Below, in pieces: positions 11,737-23,900 of a stretch of DNA of 64,000 bases. The notes under the pieces were generated by a model. The model searched no databases and was not told where the DNA came from. It worked only from the letters and a program-made list of their open reading frames with translations. Location: contig JABAKD010000012.1 in the NCBI GenBank assembly GCA_012845835.1, forward strand, positions 8,917,973-8,981,972. Direction: 5' to 3'. This DNA comes from Undaria pinnatifida. Its lineage: Eukaryota > Sar > Phaeophyceae > Laminariales > Alariaceae. The translations under genes and the position numbers were made by a program. Within the stretch, counting starts at the first letter, position 1. The number at the start of each line of letters is the position of its first letter.

Positions 11737-14722
11737 GCCTAGCCTATCGATTTTTTCCCCTCGTGCTCACACAAGCACTGCACTGCCGCTGTGCTGGCCG
11801 TACCGCCGGTAGCAACGGAAGGTTTGGTTTTATGGAGTTATTGTGGCGGTGTTTGGGAGGGCGTGCCTCATTTATTACTACGTTTTTACCCGTCTGTGAA
11901 TCTCCGGATCTATGCCAAGGATCCTTCGATTCTGAGACTCGTTTCGGACTGCATTGGGTGTTGGCACCGTATGGTTTGAGGTGTACGTCGTACGCTGATT
12001 TCGTCTCATGACAACCCCATTATCTCAAGATGCCAGGATCTTGCTCTACGTAGCAGGGTGAACACCGCAGCGAAGCCCGTTCAAGCCGGATATCTACCAG
12101 GTACCAGTAGCTGTAGAAAACAGCAAACAACCCAGATGGCGGGTTTTACGTTTTCTGCAGTCTACTCCTCGGGCGTTGCACACCCAGGACCCGTCGGCGC
12201 CTATACTTGTCCCGAGCATCTCTCAAGCGCCGCCCGCTGCACTGCGATTCGAATATGCTGCTGGCATGGAGTGTGGGTGGAGAGCTCAACGTCATGCTCG
12301 TAGCTCTAAAAATTGTGTCTTGGCACCTGAGTGTGTCGGAAATGAAATGTTTATTAGTACAAGATTTCGCGCGTGGAACGCTCTCTGTCTACCCCAGCGA
12401 GAACATTTATTCAGTTGAATAACTAGTGGGATCGGTTTCGGGGTTTTGGCAGCAGGTGTGCTCTACAGTAAAGGGAAGACATAATCTGCTAGAAGCCACG
12501 AGGCGACGGAGCATTTCGCGCCCACCACCATATATATGTCCGTTTTGCGTTTTCCCCCCGCCCCCTCCGAGTCGCCGCACTCCCCCGAACACAGCAGTTA
12601 GTTTACGGTCAATTTTGGCCGAGGGAAATTTGTCGCAATCCACTGTTAGAAATATTGTTTTGATTTCCAAGTAGCTTGTCCCCCATGACGCTGGCGTAGA
12701 GGTGCCAAGGGCTCTAGAAGTGCCAAGGTCTTTTGCAGGACGTTAATCGGTGTTACAGGTCAAATATTACGCAGTTGACATTTAAACGTGGGGAAACCCA
12801 CTTGTGCAGGTGTTTCGTCAAGGACGCAGGATCGTCCTGCCGATGATGCCAATGGTGAAGGTGTTGCGTCGGGACGCAGGGTGTAGGGTGCTGGGTAGGT
12901 CGCCTAAATCCGTGGCTCGTTGCATCTCAGGTATCCTCCATTCTTCGTTCATTGCTCCAAACATCACACAAGAAGACCAGATATCGCACGCCATGAAGAA
13001 CACACACTGGTCCGGGGTGCGACTTTCACCATGAAAGCAGCGACGATATCTGGGAACCATCTATGAGAGCTATCATATCACACTATGACATGACTAATCA
13101 AGCAGTTCATCAAAGAGAACTGACAACGTGCCACGCCTTATCTATACCTATACAGCACTCCATAAAACACTGACTTTGCCTCCCTACAGAGTATATACAT
13201 GTCCTAACGTATCGGATACTTGTTACAACATTATAACGGTATTGTTTGCTGGCGGCCTTACCATGCCTCGACGACACACGACGCTGCCATCTCAAACCCA
13301 TGGCTGCACGAAAAACTCGAGTGTTAGTGGCGCTGTACCACTGCTGTGTTTCCCCTGACTACATCTTCTGCTGATTGCTGACGCTGATTCTCCCGCTGCC
13401 GCTGTTACGGTAGCAATACCATTCCCGGCAGTCGCTTCTCCTGCTGCTACCGCTTGCTCGTTGGTCATTATCACTGGACCCAGGCTACGGTAGGGGGGTC
13501 CCCTTTTGGGCCTTTTATTTCAGTGGCCAGGGATCACTCGCGCGAGTAACCCCTTTGTTCCTATGCGATCTTACGTTTTCTTCATGTTTTACATTGACGA
13601 AATCGATCCGCAATGCAAAGGTGATCTAAGCTGCGCCAAAACAACTGCCCAAACAATTTTCATCCGTGAGATACAGAGTCACTCGTGCGAGTGGCTCAAA
13701 CACACCAGTGAAAATGGGGCAAGTAGGTGGAACAAACATCAATGGAAGGAGTGCCACTCCACAGCAGCAGCAGCAGCAGCAGCACCACCACCACCATTCG
13801 CAGCAGCCGTCGCACCCACGCCCGTAGCTTTCATATTTTCCCGTCGCATCGGCTTTGGGTCGTGTCCACCCCACCAGCGCACCGCTCCTAATTGGGTGGT
13901 TTTTCGCGAACCAGACCCTCCAAAAATGTCACAGATCACACTGCGGGAAATACCGTACATCGCGACGACTTGTTCCTGAGCACCTGAAACGCGGGAGACG
14001 AGGGACAGCCCCATTTCGAGCAGGCGATGCTGGAGATCAAAAGGCCTCCCGATCGCTGCGTGTCTCGCTGGCTTGGAGAAAAAACAGCGCTATTGGTTAA
14101 AGTTTCTTCCTTGATCGTGCTCACAGTCCCCCTTCCTCCCCCTCTCTGCTGACTCTCTCTTGTAATACGCTCGTTTCGATGGGTTTCCGCTGTGTAATGA
14201 GGCGTTGTAGGGACATACGTGAACAGCCAACATCTTGGAATCCTGGCACCTCTCCCTCGGCCAGGAGATATGGACTGCCAGAACCACGATAGTACTGCCT
14301 GTATATACTGGTGAAGTACCGAGCCCTACAAATGGAGACGTTTGTTTTACCCATTTAGTCACGACGCCTTTCATGAGTTATAGCTGCTCCCTTACCAGCC
14401 AACGGGGGGGGGGGGACCGGGCTTGCTTCGACTGTTAGATTTCGATCGAAATCCAAACCACCAAAGTAATTGAAAAAACAACACGTAGTGGCTCCCGTAC
14501 CAGCCAGGGGGGGCGGGAGGCGGGGGGTGATTTGGGCTCGCCACGCTCGTTCAATTTCCTTCGAAATTCAAGCATTTATGTACTGCAACGGCTATTTGCT
14601 AATCTTCGCCAAACTCGATGAAAACCTAGTCAAAGCTTCGCTTCGATTCAATTCAGAGCCCTACTACTAAAATGCCAAGACTAAGTTTAGGTCACAGCTA
14701 AAGCCGAAGCCAAGTGCACCCA
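11737..14722. other. Intergenic region between ORC1 and the RAP-like gene
   Basis: Both genes run on the minus strand, so this holds the ORC1 3' flank and the RAP-like promoter. A dispersed repeat lies at 13,488-13,725 (related to 51,870-52,070), with a CAG/CCA run at 13,760-13,795. A minus-strand frame at 12,818-13,060 has a weak kinase-like string (ACDIWSSCVMFGAM). No other gene is supported. Confidence 0.5.
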
Positions 14723-14912
14723 TCAAAGCCGCAAAGAGCTTGAGGGCGTCGGAGGGAAATCGTTCGTGAGAGCCTCCGGCAAGACCTTCCTGGCGAATGC
14801 TTCGTCGTCCCTCAGCATGTGGGCCACGTCTCGCACGGACATGTTCAACAGCACGTCGGGCATGGGGGTGCGTCTGCTCAGGTCCAACAAAAGCACATCC
14901 GCAGCTCCCAAC
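14723..14912 (-). CDS. ORC1: ORC1 exon 15 (C-terminus and stop)
   Basis: Residues 579-640 and TGA: LGAADVLLLDLSRR, then VLLNMSVRDVAHMLRDDE, equivalent to the L-LN-V-DDV-ALRD-E end of ORC1 winged helices, followed by about 20 divergent residues. The acceptor CCTCAG has a good pyrimidine tract. The poly-A site was not identified. Confidence 0.93.
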
Positions 14913-17900
14913 CTGAGGGAGCGAAGGAGGGCAGGTAGAAAAAATACGGAGAATGAGCTGGCCAGGGCTTCTCTGCGATAAAATCTGCGACGATGCGTCA
15001 GCAACCGTAGCAGAAAACAGTGGGGGTCTCCTAATAGTGCCGGTTAAATAGTGCCATTGTTCTCTACAGTGCCGGTGGAATCAATCGCTCGGCATAACCG
15101 TAACTCTCCTTTTAAGTAGCCTTACTCCCAATAGTGCCGGTGCCCTGAATAGTGCCGGTATGATGGGATGGCACATACCGGCACTATCGGCAGCCCCCCA
15201 CCTTGTATTAATAGTCGTGGTGGTAGTAGTAGAAGTAGTGGTGGTAGCATAGTAGCAATAGTAGCAGCAGTAGCAGCAGTGGTAGTAGTAGTACTGTAGT
15301 ATAGTAGAGGCAGTAGCAGCACTGGTAGTAGTATTAATAGTAGTATTATTAGTACAGTATGGGCCCGAAAACGAGAAAAACTACCGTAGGATAAGCAACG
15401 CTTCAAACCTTACGGCGACACCAACCTTGATCAACCTTGAGCATAGGCTACTACTACATAGGATTAAGTGCAGCGCTCGCCGCTGATCACAATTTCTTGA
15501 TCCAAATTTCTTCACGCGTCCCCCCAAAAGTGAGCCTGACGTTCTTGTTAGGATATTTCCACACCTCGGACATATCATGATCTAGATCATCTAGATCATC
15601 TATAGTAGATCCTGTAACCTGCCGGTACGATATGTTGTGCAAGGTCTGTACATATAGAGTACAACTCCAACCCAGGAAACATGTGCTACATCGTGCGGAT
15701 GGTACGGCTCCCACACGGCAACATGCGCTAGACAATACAGATCTTCCCTGAAATATCGAGAATATCAAGTGGGGATCAGCGACCTGTCCGACGTGTGGAT
15801 ACTTCTTGTTCGTGAGCCAATACTGCAGTACATTCCTATAGTGCCGGTATGCGCCAGCCGGAAACACCGGCATTATACGAAGGGGCAGCCGGTACTAATC
15901 CGCACACTGCCACTGCTGGTTGTTCCCATCTATGCCACGCGATTCCACAGGCACTGCAGCGGTCAACCGGCACTACTCAACCGGCACTGTAGAGGGACCA
16001 CTGCTGTAGTATAGTAGTCGTACCTCGCCAGAATCTCTAGAAGTACCGACCCGTTCGGCATCCGGGGGCCGTTCGGGTGTTTCCTGCAGATACCCCTCAT
16101 TCGCTCGCGCACATCATCCATGTCCACCAATCCCTGCAGTATTCAGCATGATCACCGGGCGGGGGGACGGAAACATCGAAAGTTTTTGGCCAGGTGGCGT
16201 TCCAGTTGGCGTGATATAATTGTTGGGTTTCAAGAGATTATGCAATCATGCAATTGTTGGCGTTCAACGATCACGTCTATTCGTTGGTTTCGATAGTTTT
16301 CTGTGTTAACGTCTGACCTCAACTCTAGCCGCACGCCTGCCACCTTACATCTGACCCCTATACTTGAGAAGTAGAAGTATCACCGCAAAAACAGACCGAC
16401 TCCACTTCCACGTAATAGAAATTTCAAGGATTTGCCTAGTAGGGTACTACTGCACACCAGGTATACTCTGGGGATACCTTAGTATGACAAAAACAACCAG
16501 GTTTTGTGCCCGGGTACCTCAAGATTATATATTGTGCTAAACAAGCCCTTGAATGGCCTGTGCCCTAAGCAGCAGTGGTTGCAGTTGTACAAAACAAAGA
16601 CGCTGTTTATACACAGGAGACCGGTCAACTTGGGCGAGTCAAGACCTCTTTCGGGCTTAACGTACCAGTTTTAGTGAGGAAGCGGTCAGCCAACGGGCTA
16701 AACCGCGGCCTCCTATGATAGCATCTGGTAAAAAAAAAGTGCAATAAATCGGTCATTTAAGGCGCGTCAAGGCCTTTTTCGGTCGTAATATACTAGTTTT
16801 AGACTAGGGGTGGTCAGTAAAGGGGGGCAACTTATGTTCTCCAAGCATCTGGTTGAAAAAAACAAATACTAGTATGCTATTAATCGGTCATTTTGGGCGC
16901 GTCAATACCTGTTTCGGCCTTTATATACAACTAATAGTTGTAACGCAGAGGGGCAGTAAATCAAGAGGTCATATCACGGTCTCCTATATAAACCTCGTTC
17001 GACTATCAATAGGAGCTTTGGCATTAAAAGCGGGTTTAGTCTTCTCTCTGAGGTGAATCTCGTCGCAGACGGCCTTTGCTGGTCTTAATCGACTTGGTTT
17101 TAGCCGAGGGGGGCGGCCAGTCAACTGGCCAAGCCGCGCCCTCCTATCATCTGGTCAATAAACTCAATTCATCAGGACGCTATTAATCGGTCATTTTAGG
17201 CGCGTCAATGGCCTCTTTAGGCCTCAATCCACTACTACTATTTTAGGAGTAGGTGGGCGGTCAGCCAAAGGGTCAAACTGCGGCTTCCTGTCTTAGCACG
17301 TGGTAAAAAAAGGCAAACACGCTGTTAATCGGTCCTTGTAGGCGTGTCAAGGTCTTTTTCGGGCTTAATAAACTTAGTGTTAGTGTTGAGGCGGTCAATC
17401 GTGGGACCTAAACCGCGGCTCTCCTCGCATCTGGAAGAAAAAAGCTAATAACTACGTACGGTGTTGATTGTTAATCGACAATTCTGGGCATGCCAAGGTC
17501 TCGGGCTTAGCATACTAGTTTTAGTGTGGAGGCGGTCAGTCAAGGGATCAAACCGCGGCCTCCTATTAAAGCATCTGGTAACAAGAAGCTAAGATGCTCT
17601 GCTAAGATGCTCTGCTCCAAGTTTTTTATGGCCTGAACCCCTTTAGAGCTCCCAAACGCCTTCCTGTACGAATTACAAGTAACACATTCCCCAAAACAGG
17701 TTTCCAGTTGAAAAGGCGTTGAAGACTAGCTTTAGTGCAGGGGGCGGTCAGCCAAGGGGTCAAACCGCGGCCTCCTACATACGAGCAGCATACAATAGGG
17801 GTCCCCCAATAAGGCGGTTATTTTTGTTCTGGCGCACCACCGTCTTACAGGGTAGGATCCCCAATGTATTTGGGAAAAAAAATGGGCTAACCTTCCTGCT

Positions 17901-20900
17901 GAGGTGGATGTTGATGCCTATGGCCTTCTTTCGGCCGTAATATACTATCAGGGGGGCAGTCGGTGCGGGGATCAACCCACAGCTACTAGAGCGCTGGTAT
18001 TGCCGCCTGTCGACAAGCTTCTCCCTTGGCACGTTATTCCAACAGTGACTGGACTACCGCATAACGACAAGAGTATCCGGGGGTGATAAAACGTTTTGGG
18101 TCTTGGGAGTTTTATCACTTGTGGTGGTTTCCCGTGGGCGTGCGATACACAACGTACCCCAGGTGATCAAGTGGGTGGTCACTCAGGGTTTTATAATAAT
18201 TACCACCCGGGTGTGGTATACAAGGTAGCGTTCGTTATCTGCATATATACTCTGTCAAGTACTTTACACAGGCTCTTTTCGTGTTTGGAAGCATGCTACC
18301 GTACGGTAGAGGTAAAGGCGCGCCTAAGTTTTCCGAGGCTCCCCACTTGAAGTACTCTATACCCCACCCAGACTCAAAAGTTGAGAAAAGCTCGAAAGTT
18401 CAACCCAATAAACATTCCCACGGCTTGACCCCTTTAGGGCCCCAAAAACCATTCCCTATACTATTTTCAAGTAGTTTTGTCCCCCCCAAAAGGGTTTCCA
18501 GTTGTGAAGGCGTTAGGCATACAACAAACGATACTGCAAAACAATACTGAACATTCCGGCGATATGGGGTTAAGAAGCCCCCGTCTTTCAGCAAAAACAA
18601 AAAAAAAGCCGAAACGTGTTCGTACCCCTATCGCAGCCAAATATACCAGGGGACGGGCAGTCAAGGGAAAACGTCCAGCGGTCAAGGGTGTACGGAAAAC
18701 AGATCCTTGCACTCTAAAACATAGTAGTTTGCAAAATTGCCGTCATGGCCGTCGATTAAGGAGTCAAAGTGCGTGCCGTCCCCCGACATCTTTGATCGCA
18801 GCACGCGTCTCTGGTAAAACAAAAGGGGACTAACCTTTCCGCCGAGGTGCACCTCGTTGCAGATGGCGACGAGCAAGAGCCTCTCCTGGGGGGCGGAGTG
18901 CCGGACGGCGAGGAGGTGTGCCTGCTGCGTGATATCGCGGACTGCGCGGTGGACGTCGTCGACCGACACCTCGGAGGAGACCTGTTGGGCGTTCGATTAC
19001 AGTGGGGCGCCCAGTTTAAGAGCGTCCATAACAAGAGATAATTGCATTAAGAGCGGGCAAATTGGCTTGCCCCGTCCTGTGAATCCTATTCAAAAAAATA
19101 CCTACATGGTGCCCAAAGGCGGTATGGGGATAAGAGCGGTGACGCTTACGTGTTTCGAGGGGCGCTTAAACCGGGTACCCCACTGAAAACAACGACATTG
19201 GGTGCATGCTACCGTGGAGGCTCTTTTTTCGGGAGGTTGAAACTCTATACCTCACCCCCCAAAAGCGACATTTTAGAAACACTGCTGTACGCTTGTCCCG
19301 ATGAACTACTCCATGACCAATAATAGGGTGTTTTCATTTGTTTTTTTGGGGGATTCCAACGTTATTGGACAAACAGATTATCATGCTTAAGGAGTCCCGC
19401 CCCAGCAGCCGGAAAAGTTTCGGCCTACAAATGCCATATATATACCCTTATCGTAGCACGTGTCATCAGGGTGTTCGTTATTTTCTACCCCTGTTGGGTT
19501 GGATTTTTTTCTTGTCAAGTATTGAAACAGATGACTTTCACAGCCCAAGGCCAACCACCCAACTCACAAAAAATTATGTTGGAAAACATATAATGAAGTT
19601 GGTGAAACGACGAAAACGGTTGCAATATGAAAATAGTACGTAAAGTATGTTTTCCTGTCCAACTCCTACCCAACCAAAGTTGGCACATCGCAAACAATTT
19701 ATTCGGGTTTGGAGAGGGGGGGGCGTGGCGGTTGCAGAATCGGCCGCACGAAACAGCACAGGCTGCTGGGGGGTAGGGGGTACATCCAAAGTGCAATGCG
19801 CGGGGCTTTACGGCACTTGCGCAGCATGGGAATACAGCAGTAGAGGTCCCTCTATAATGCCGGTTGAGTAGTGCCGGTTGCCCACGATAGTGCCGGTTTC
19901 CGCTATAGTGCCGGTAATTCCGGCGGGCACATACACCGGAAATAAAGAGGGACCACTACTGTGCGTGTTTCTGCTGTACGCTCCTCGCAGACGCTTGAGA
20001 ATATCACACTCATCGGTTTCTTGGTCGCCTGTATATGTCTCAAAGGGTTACTAATCCGATGCGATACTTCGGTGCGGCCAGGTCTACGGTAGGGGGGGTG
20101 TGAGGGAGGGGTGTATGTACTCATTTCATGAACAGCCATAGTCTTAAGACCATAGCTATTAGACCCTCGCATCCCTACAATGCCGGGACGGAGCACGTCG
20201 GGTTTCACCGACCGGGGAGACATCGCGTGCACCGGGTGCGAAGCGCCGTGAGGTGTTCGGCGAGTCGCATGAAGGGTGAGCTGCATCCTCCTGAGAACCA
20301 CTTGCGAAGCGGACTTCTGCACCTTGTGCGTACTTTCTTGCACATGGATGACAGCTTCAAATGTTTCCCCCCCCTTCTTCTAATGGGAACACTTTTTGAG
20401 GCCTCTTTTCGGGTACAGTACCCTTATTTGGTCGCTTCAGTACCCTTATTTGGTCTTCGGTAGGGGGGAGGTACAGTACCCATTTTTGGTCTACCGAGGT
20501 TAGGCCACCCCGCGCGTGTGCGCCTCTACCTCACTCAAAAACGGATACGAAAGTATTGGGGTTCTGCACAGTATAACAAACAACTATACAGCAGTGGTGC
20601 ATATCGCGACACCGAGAAATCTTGAGAGTATGGCCACTCGCCCAAGTGGCTCTGATAAAAAAAAGAAACCACAAAAGTGACTATTAATAGTACAATACCA
20701 CCGCGCAGTACAGAAAAGAGGGCGAAAAAGTGACTATTACTACTGTAGTACAATTGTACCGTACCGTAAAGCCTTGGCCAGGGGGCATACCCTTATGTTC
20801 AGTTTTCTAGGCGCGAGTGGCTCTGGACCTTACTCAAAAACGGACACTTGAAACGATTTTTTGGCGCAAACACATACATATATATCTAGTGGGGCCAAGA

Positions 20901-23900
20901 AGTTGAAAGAAGCCAGTCGCCTGAATAAAAGAAGCCAGTCGGGCCAAAAGACCCTGTGAAAGCGAGCCCGCCAGGGCTGCTCGTATCGGCCACCCCAGAC
21001 GAATTTATACCAGGGTATATAGTAGTATATACCTGGTACTAGTACAATAGTACCGTACAGTATAGCCCTGGCCAGGGGGGATACCCCTATGTTCAGTTTT
21101 TTAGGCGCGAGTGGCTATGTATCTCACTCAAAAACGGACACTTGAAACGAATTTTTGGCGCAAACACATACATACATTATATACCAGGTATATATTATAT
21201 ATACGTCGAAGCATACGTTTATGGCGGTGCATATCGCGAAAAGAAAAAGTTACCAAAAATAGTTCACACAAAACAGATACTTGTAGATCATCGTCTAGAT
21301 AATCAAGATAATCTACAGTAGATCCTGCATGTGCCGCCGCTTGGAGATGCTGTGCAGGATGTGTATTTTTTCAGTGCAGATCCAACCCAGGAAACGTATG
21401 CTATTAACAGATCATGCAGATCGTACGGCCCCTACCAGTCTAACATGAGGGATTAGTAACGCCATACATACCTTCCTTGCAAGATCTAGGTAATCCAGAC
21501 GGGATATGTGATCTATCCGACGTATGAAAGCTTTAGACACTGCAAATAAAAATAGTAGTATCACTGGCGCGAGCGGCGCTGAGTCGCCGAAAAAAGAGAC
21601 ACTGAACGTGACCCAAAATGCCGTACCGCAGCCTTGGTTCGTACCTTGTCTCCCCTGCCTTCCATCTTGGCCGTCTCCACCCTGTCCTTGCACACCTGAA
21701 CCGCATTTTGTATACACAAGGCATAGAAGCATACGCACAGCACGTAAGCACAGCACACATACAGTGGGAGGCTCTCAATAGCGCTGGTTGAATGGTGTCA
21801 CCGCCCTCGATAGTGCCGGTGAAATCCCTTGGCACAACTGGAACTCTATAGTAACTATGCATAGTACCCCTATGCTCAATAGTGCCGGTGCCCTGAACAG
21901 TGCCGGTAAATTGGGCTGGCACATACCCGCACTACCGGGGAGCCCTCACTGTAGCTGGCCAGTACAAGCACGAGCACATACAGAGGCATACGCGTGCTCC
22001 GAAGATGTGCTGGCATTAGGCAAAATCGACGCCGAAGATGCGGTAGTACTGAAACACAGCAGTAGAACAAACCTTAACATTTTAGCGAAAAGGAAGAAAG
22101 CACTTGACAAACAACTATCCCTATCCAATCTCCCGTCCGGAAAAACAAGTACCTCGCAATCCACAGGAATTGTTCCAGGCACTATCAATAATGAACGCGC
22201 TACGACAGAGGTGGCACTTTTGGGGCAAAACGTGTTCTGAACGACAGCGCTCCTTGACCCAAAATCATCGGAGTTTCATTCTTTTTTCGCACTTTTTTTT
22301 TGGGTACCTACCTAGGTCATGTGACTGTCCATCGGGCTGCATTTTTCTTTTTTTCTCATTACCAGGTTTTTTGGGTGGGAAAATATATATTTATATTTAT
22401 ATATCCTAAATAGGTTAGGAGCCTTAAAAATAAAAAAGGATGCACAAATACCGTAGCGTGAGCCCAATAGCAGGTTTTGGGCCAAGTTGGTTTCTGATTG
22501 GCAGGCTCCTCAACTCGGGAAGCTACCTGACATCGCTGGAAAGGAGCATGTGCGCTGGCCAATCTGCTACCTATACACCTACCCCATGGGACTGTTCATC
22601 GGGCGCGGAGCAAGAACAACGTCCTCAAAATTCGAGTTCAGGGTGAGTTATCGAGCTCCTCCAGGTCAGAAAGCCTCTTCACCAGTCACGCCAGAAGCGA
22701 TTTTGACCGCCTTGTATCGGGATACCGCCTTACTCAGACCGCCTTATTGGGGGGAGCCCTACTGCGAAATGCCCAAAAACTTGGCCCTCCCTCTATAACC
22801 CTAACCCAATCCTTGGCCGATCTGTTGTACGGAAGTTGTCAGGAAAAAAACCCAGAATTTTTTTTTACTATTTTCCGCCAAAAGACGTCGACCATACGGG
22901 TATATATTATCATTCCATTGGCGGGCGCGTTTTGTTGCTGTCTTTTCCATACTATTAATAAATACCTTTTCACAGAAAAAAGTGTCGACCATGTTTTAAT
23001 CCATACCCTCGGGGACGTTTGTAGTTGCTATTGTTTGTTTTATTTTACATACGAAATACCTTTACACTTTATCTGCGGCCCCCGCATATGCGACTACCTT
23101 TCGTAGCACGCGTCCAACCGCTATACTGTACCTCGACGGCTCTGCGGCAGAACTTGAGGCACATCCTCATGTCCCCCGTGGAACTCGCCACCTTGGCAGC
23201 CACCATGCTGATTGCACCGCCATTAAACGCGTTCCCCTCAATAGAGCTAGTTTCCTTCAAGCGCGCTTGTAATATCTCCATCAGCTGCGCGCAACGGGCA
23301 TATATGTATAGATATATAGAGAGAGAGAATGTCAGGGCGGGTGGGGTGGGGTGGGGTGGGGTGGGGTGGGGTGGGGTGGGGTGGGGTGGGGTGGGGTGGG
23401 GTGGGGTGGGGTGGGGTGGGGTGGGGTGGGTGGGGTGGGGTGGGTGGGGTGGGGTGGGTGGGGTGGGGTGGGGTGGGGTGGGGTGGGGTGGGGTGGGGTG
23501 GGGTGGGGTGGGGTGGGGTGGGGTGGGGGTGGGGTGGGGTGGGGTGGGTGGGGTGGGGTGGGGTGGGGTGGGGTGGGGGTGGGGTGGGGTGGGGTGGGGT
23601 GGGGTGGGGTGGGGTGGGGTGGGGTGGGGTGGGTGGGATGAGGAGGGGTGGAGGGGGTAGGTGCGGTGGGGTTTGAGGGGGACGAGGGGGCACGGTTTAT
23701 GCGCGGAAAGAGTTGCTGAACAGCCATGTAGGGGGGATGACAATGGCTGTAACAACGGCGGGGCCCACGACGTAAGAGAAGGCGATGGCCGTGCAAAGCA
23801 AGGAACCCGTACGGCGCTCAACAAAACAGACCCCCCCCCCCCCCTCCAGAAAAACAAAAAGAAACGCTCGACACAACAAATTAAAAAAACCCAACAAAAG

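Noticed and set aside
12818-13060. Minus-strand frame with a kinase-like ACDIWSSCVMFGAM string
   Set aside because: Only one short segment resembles protein-kinase subdomain IX. No ATP-binding or catalytic motif, flanking exon or clear splice pair was found.
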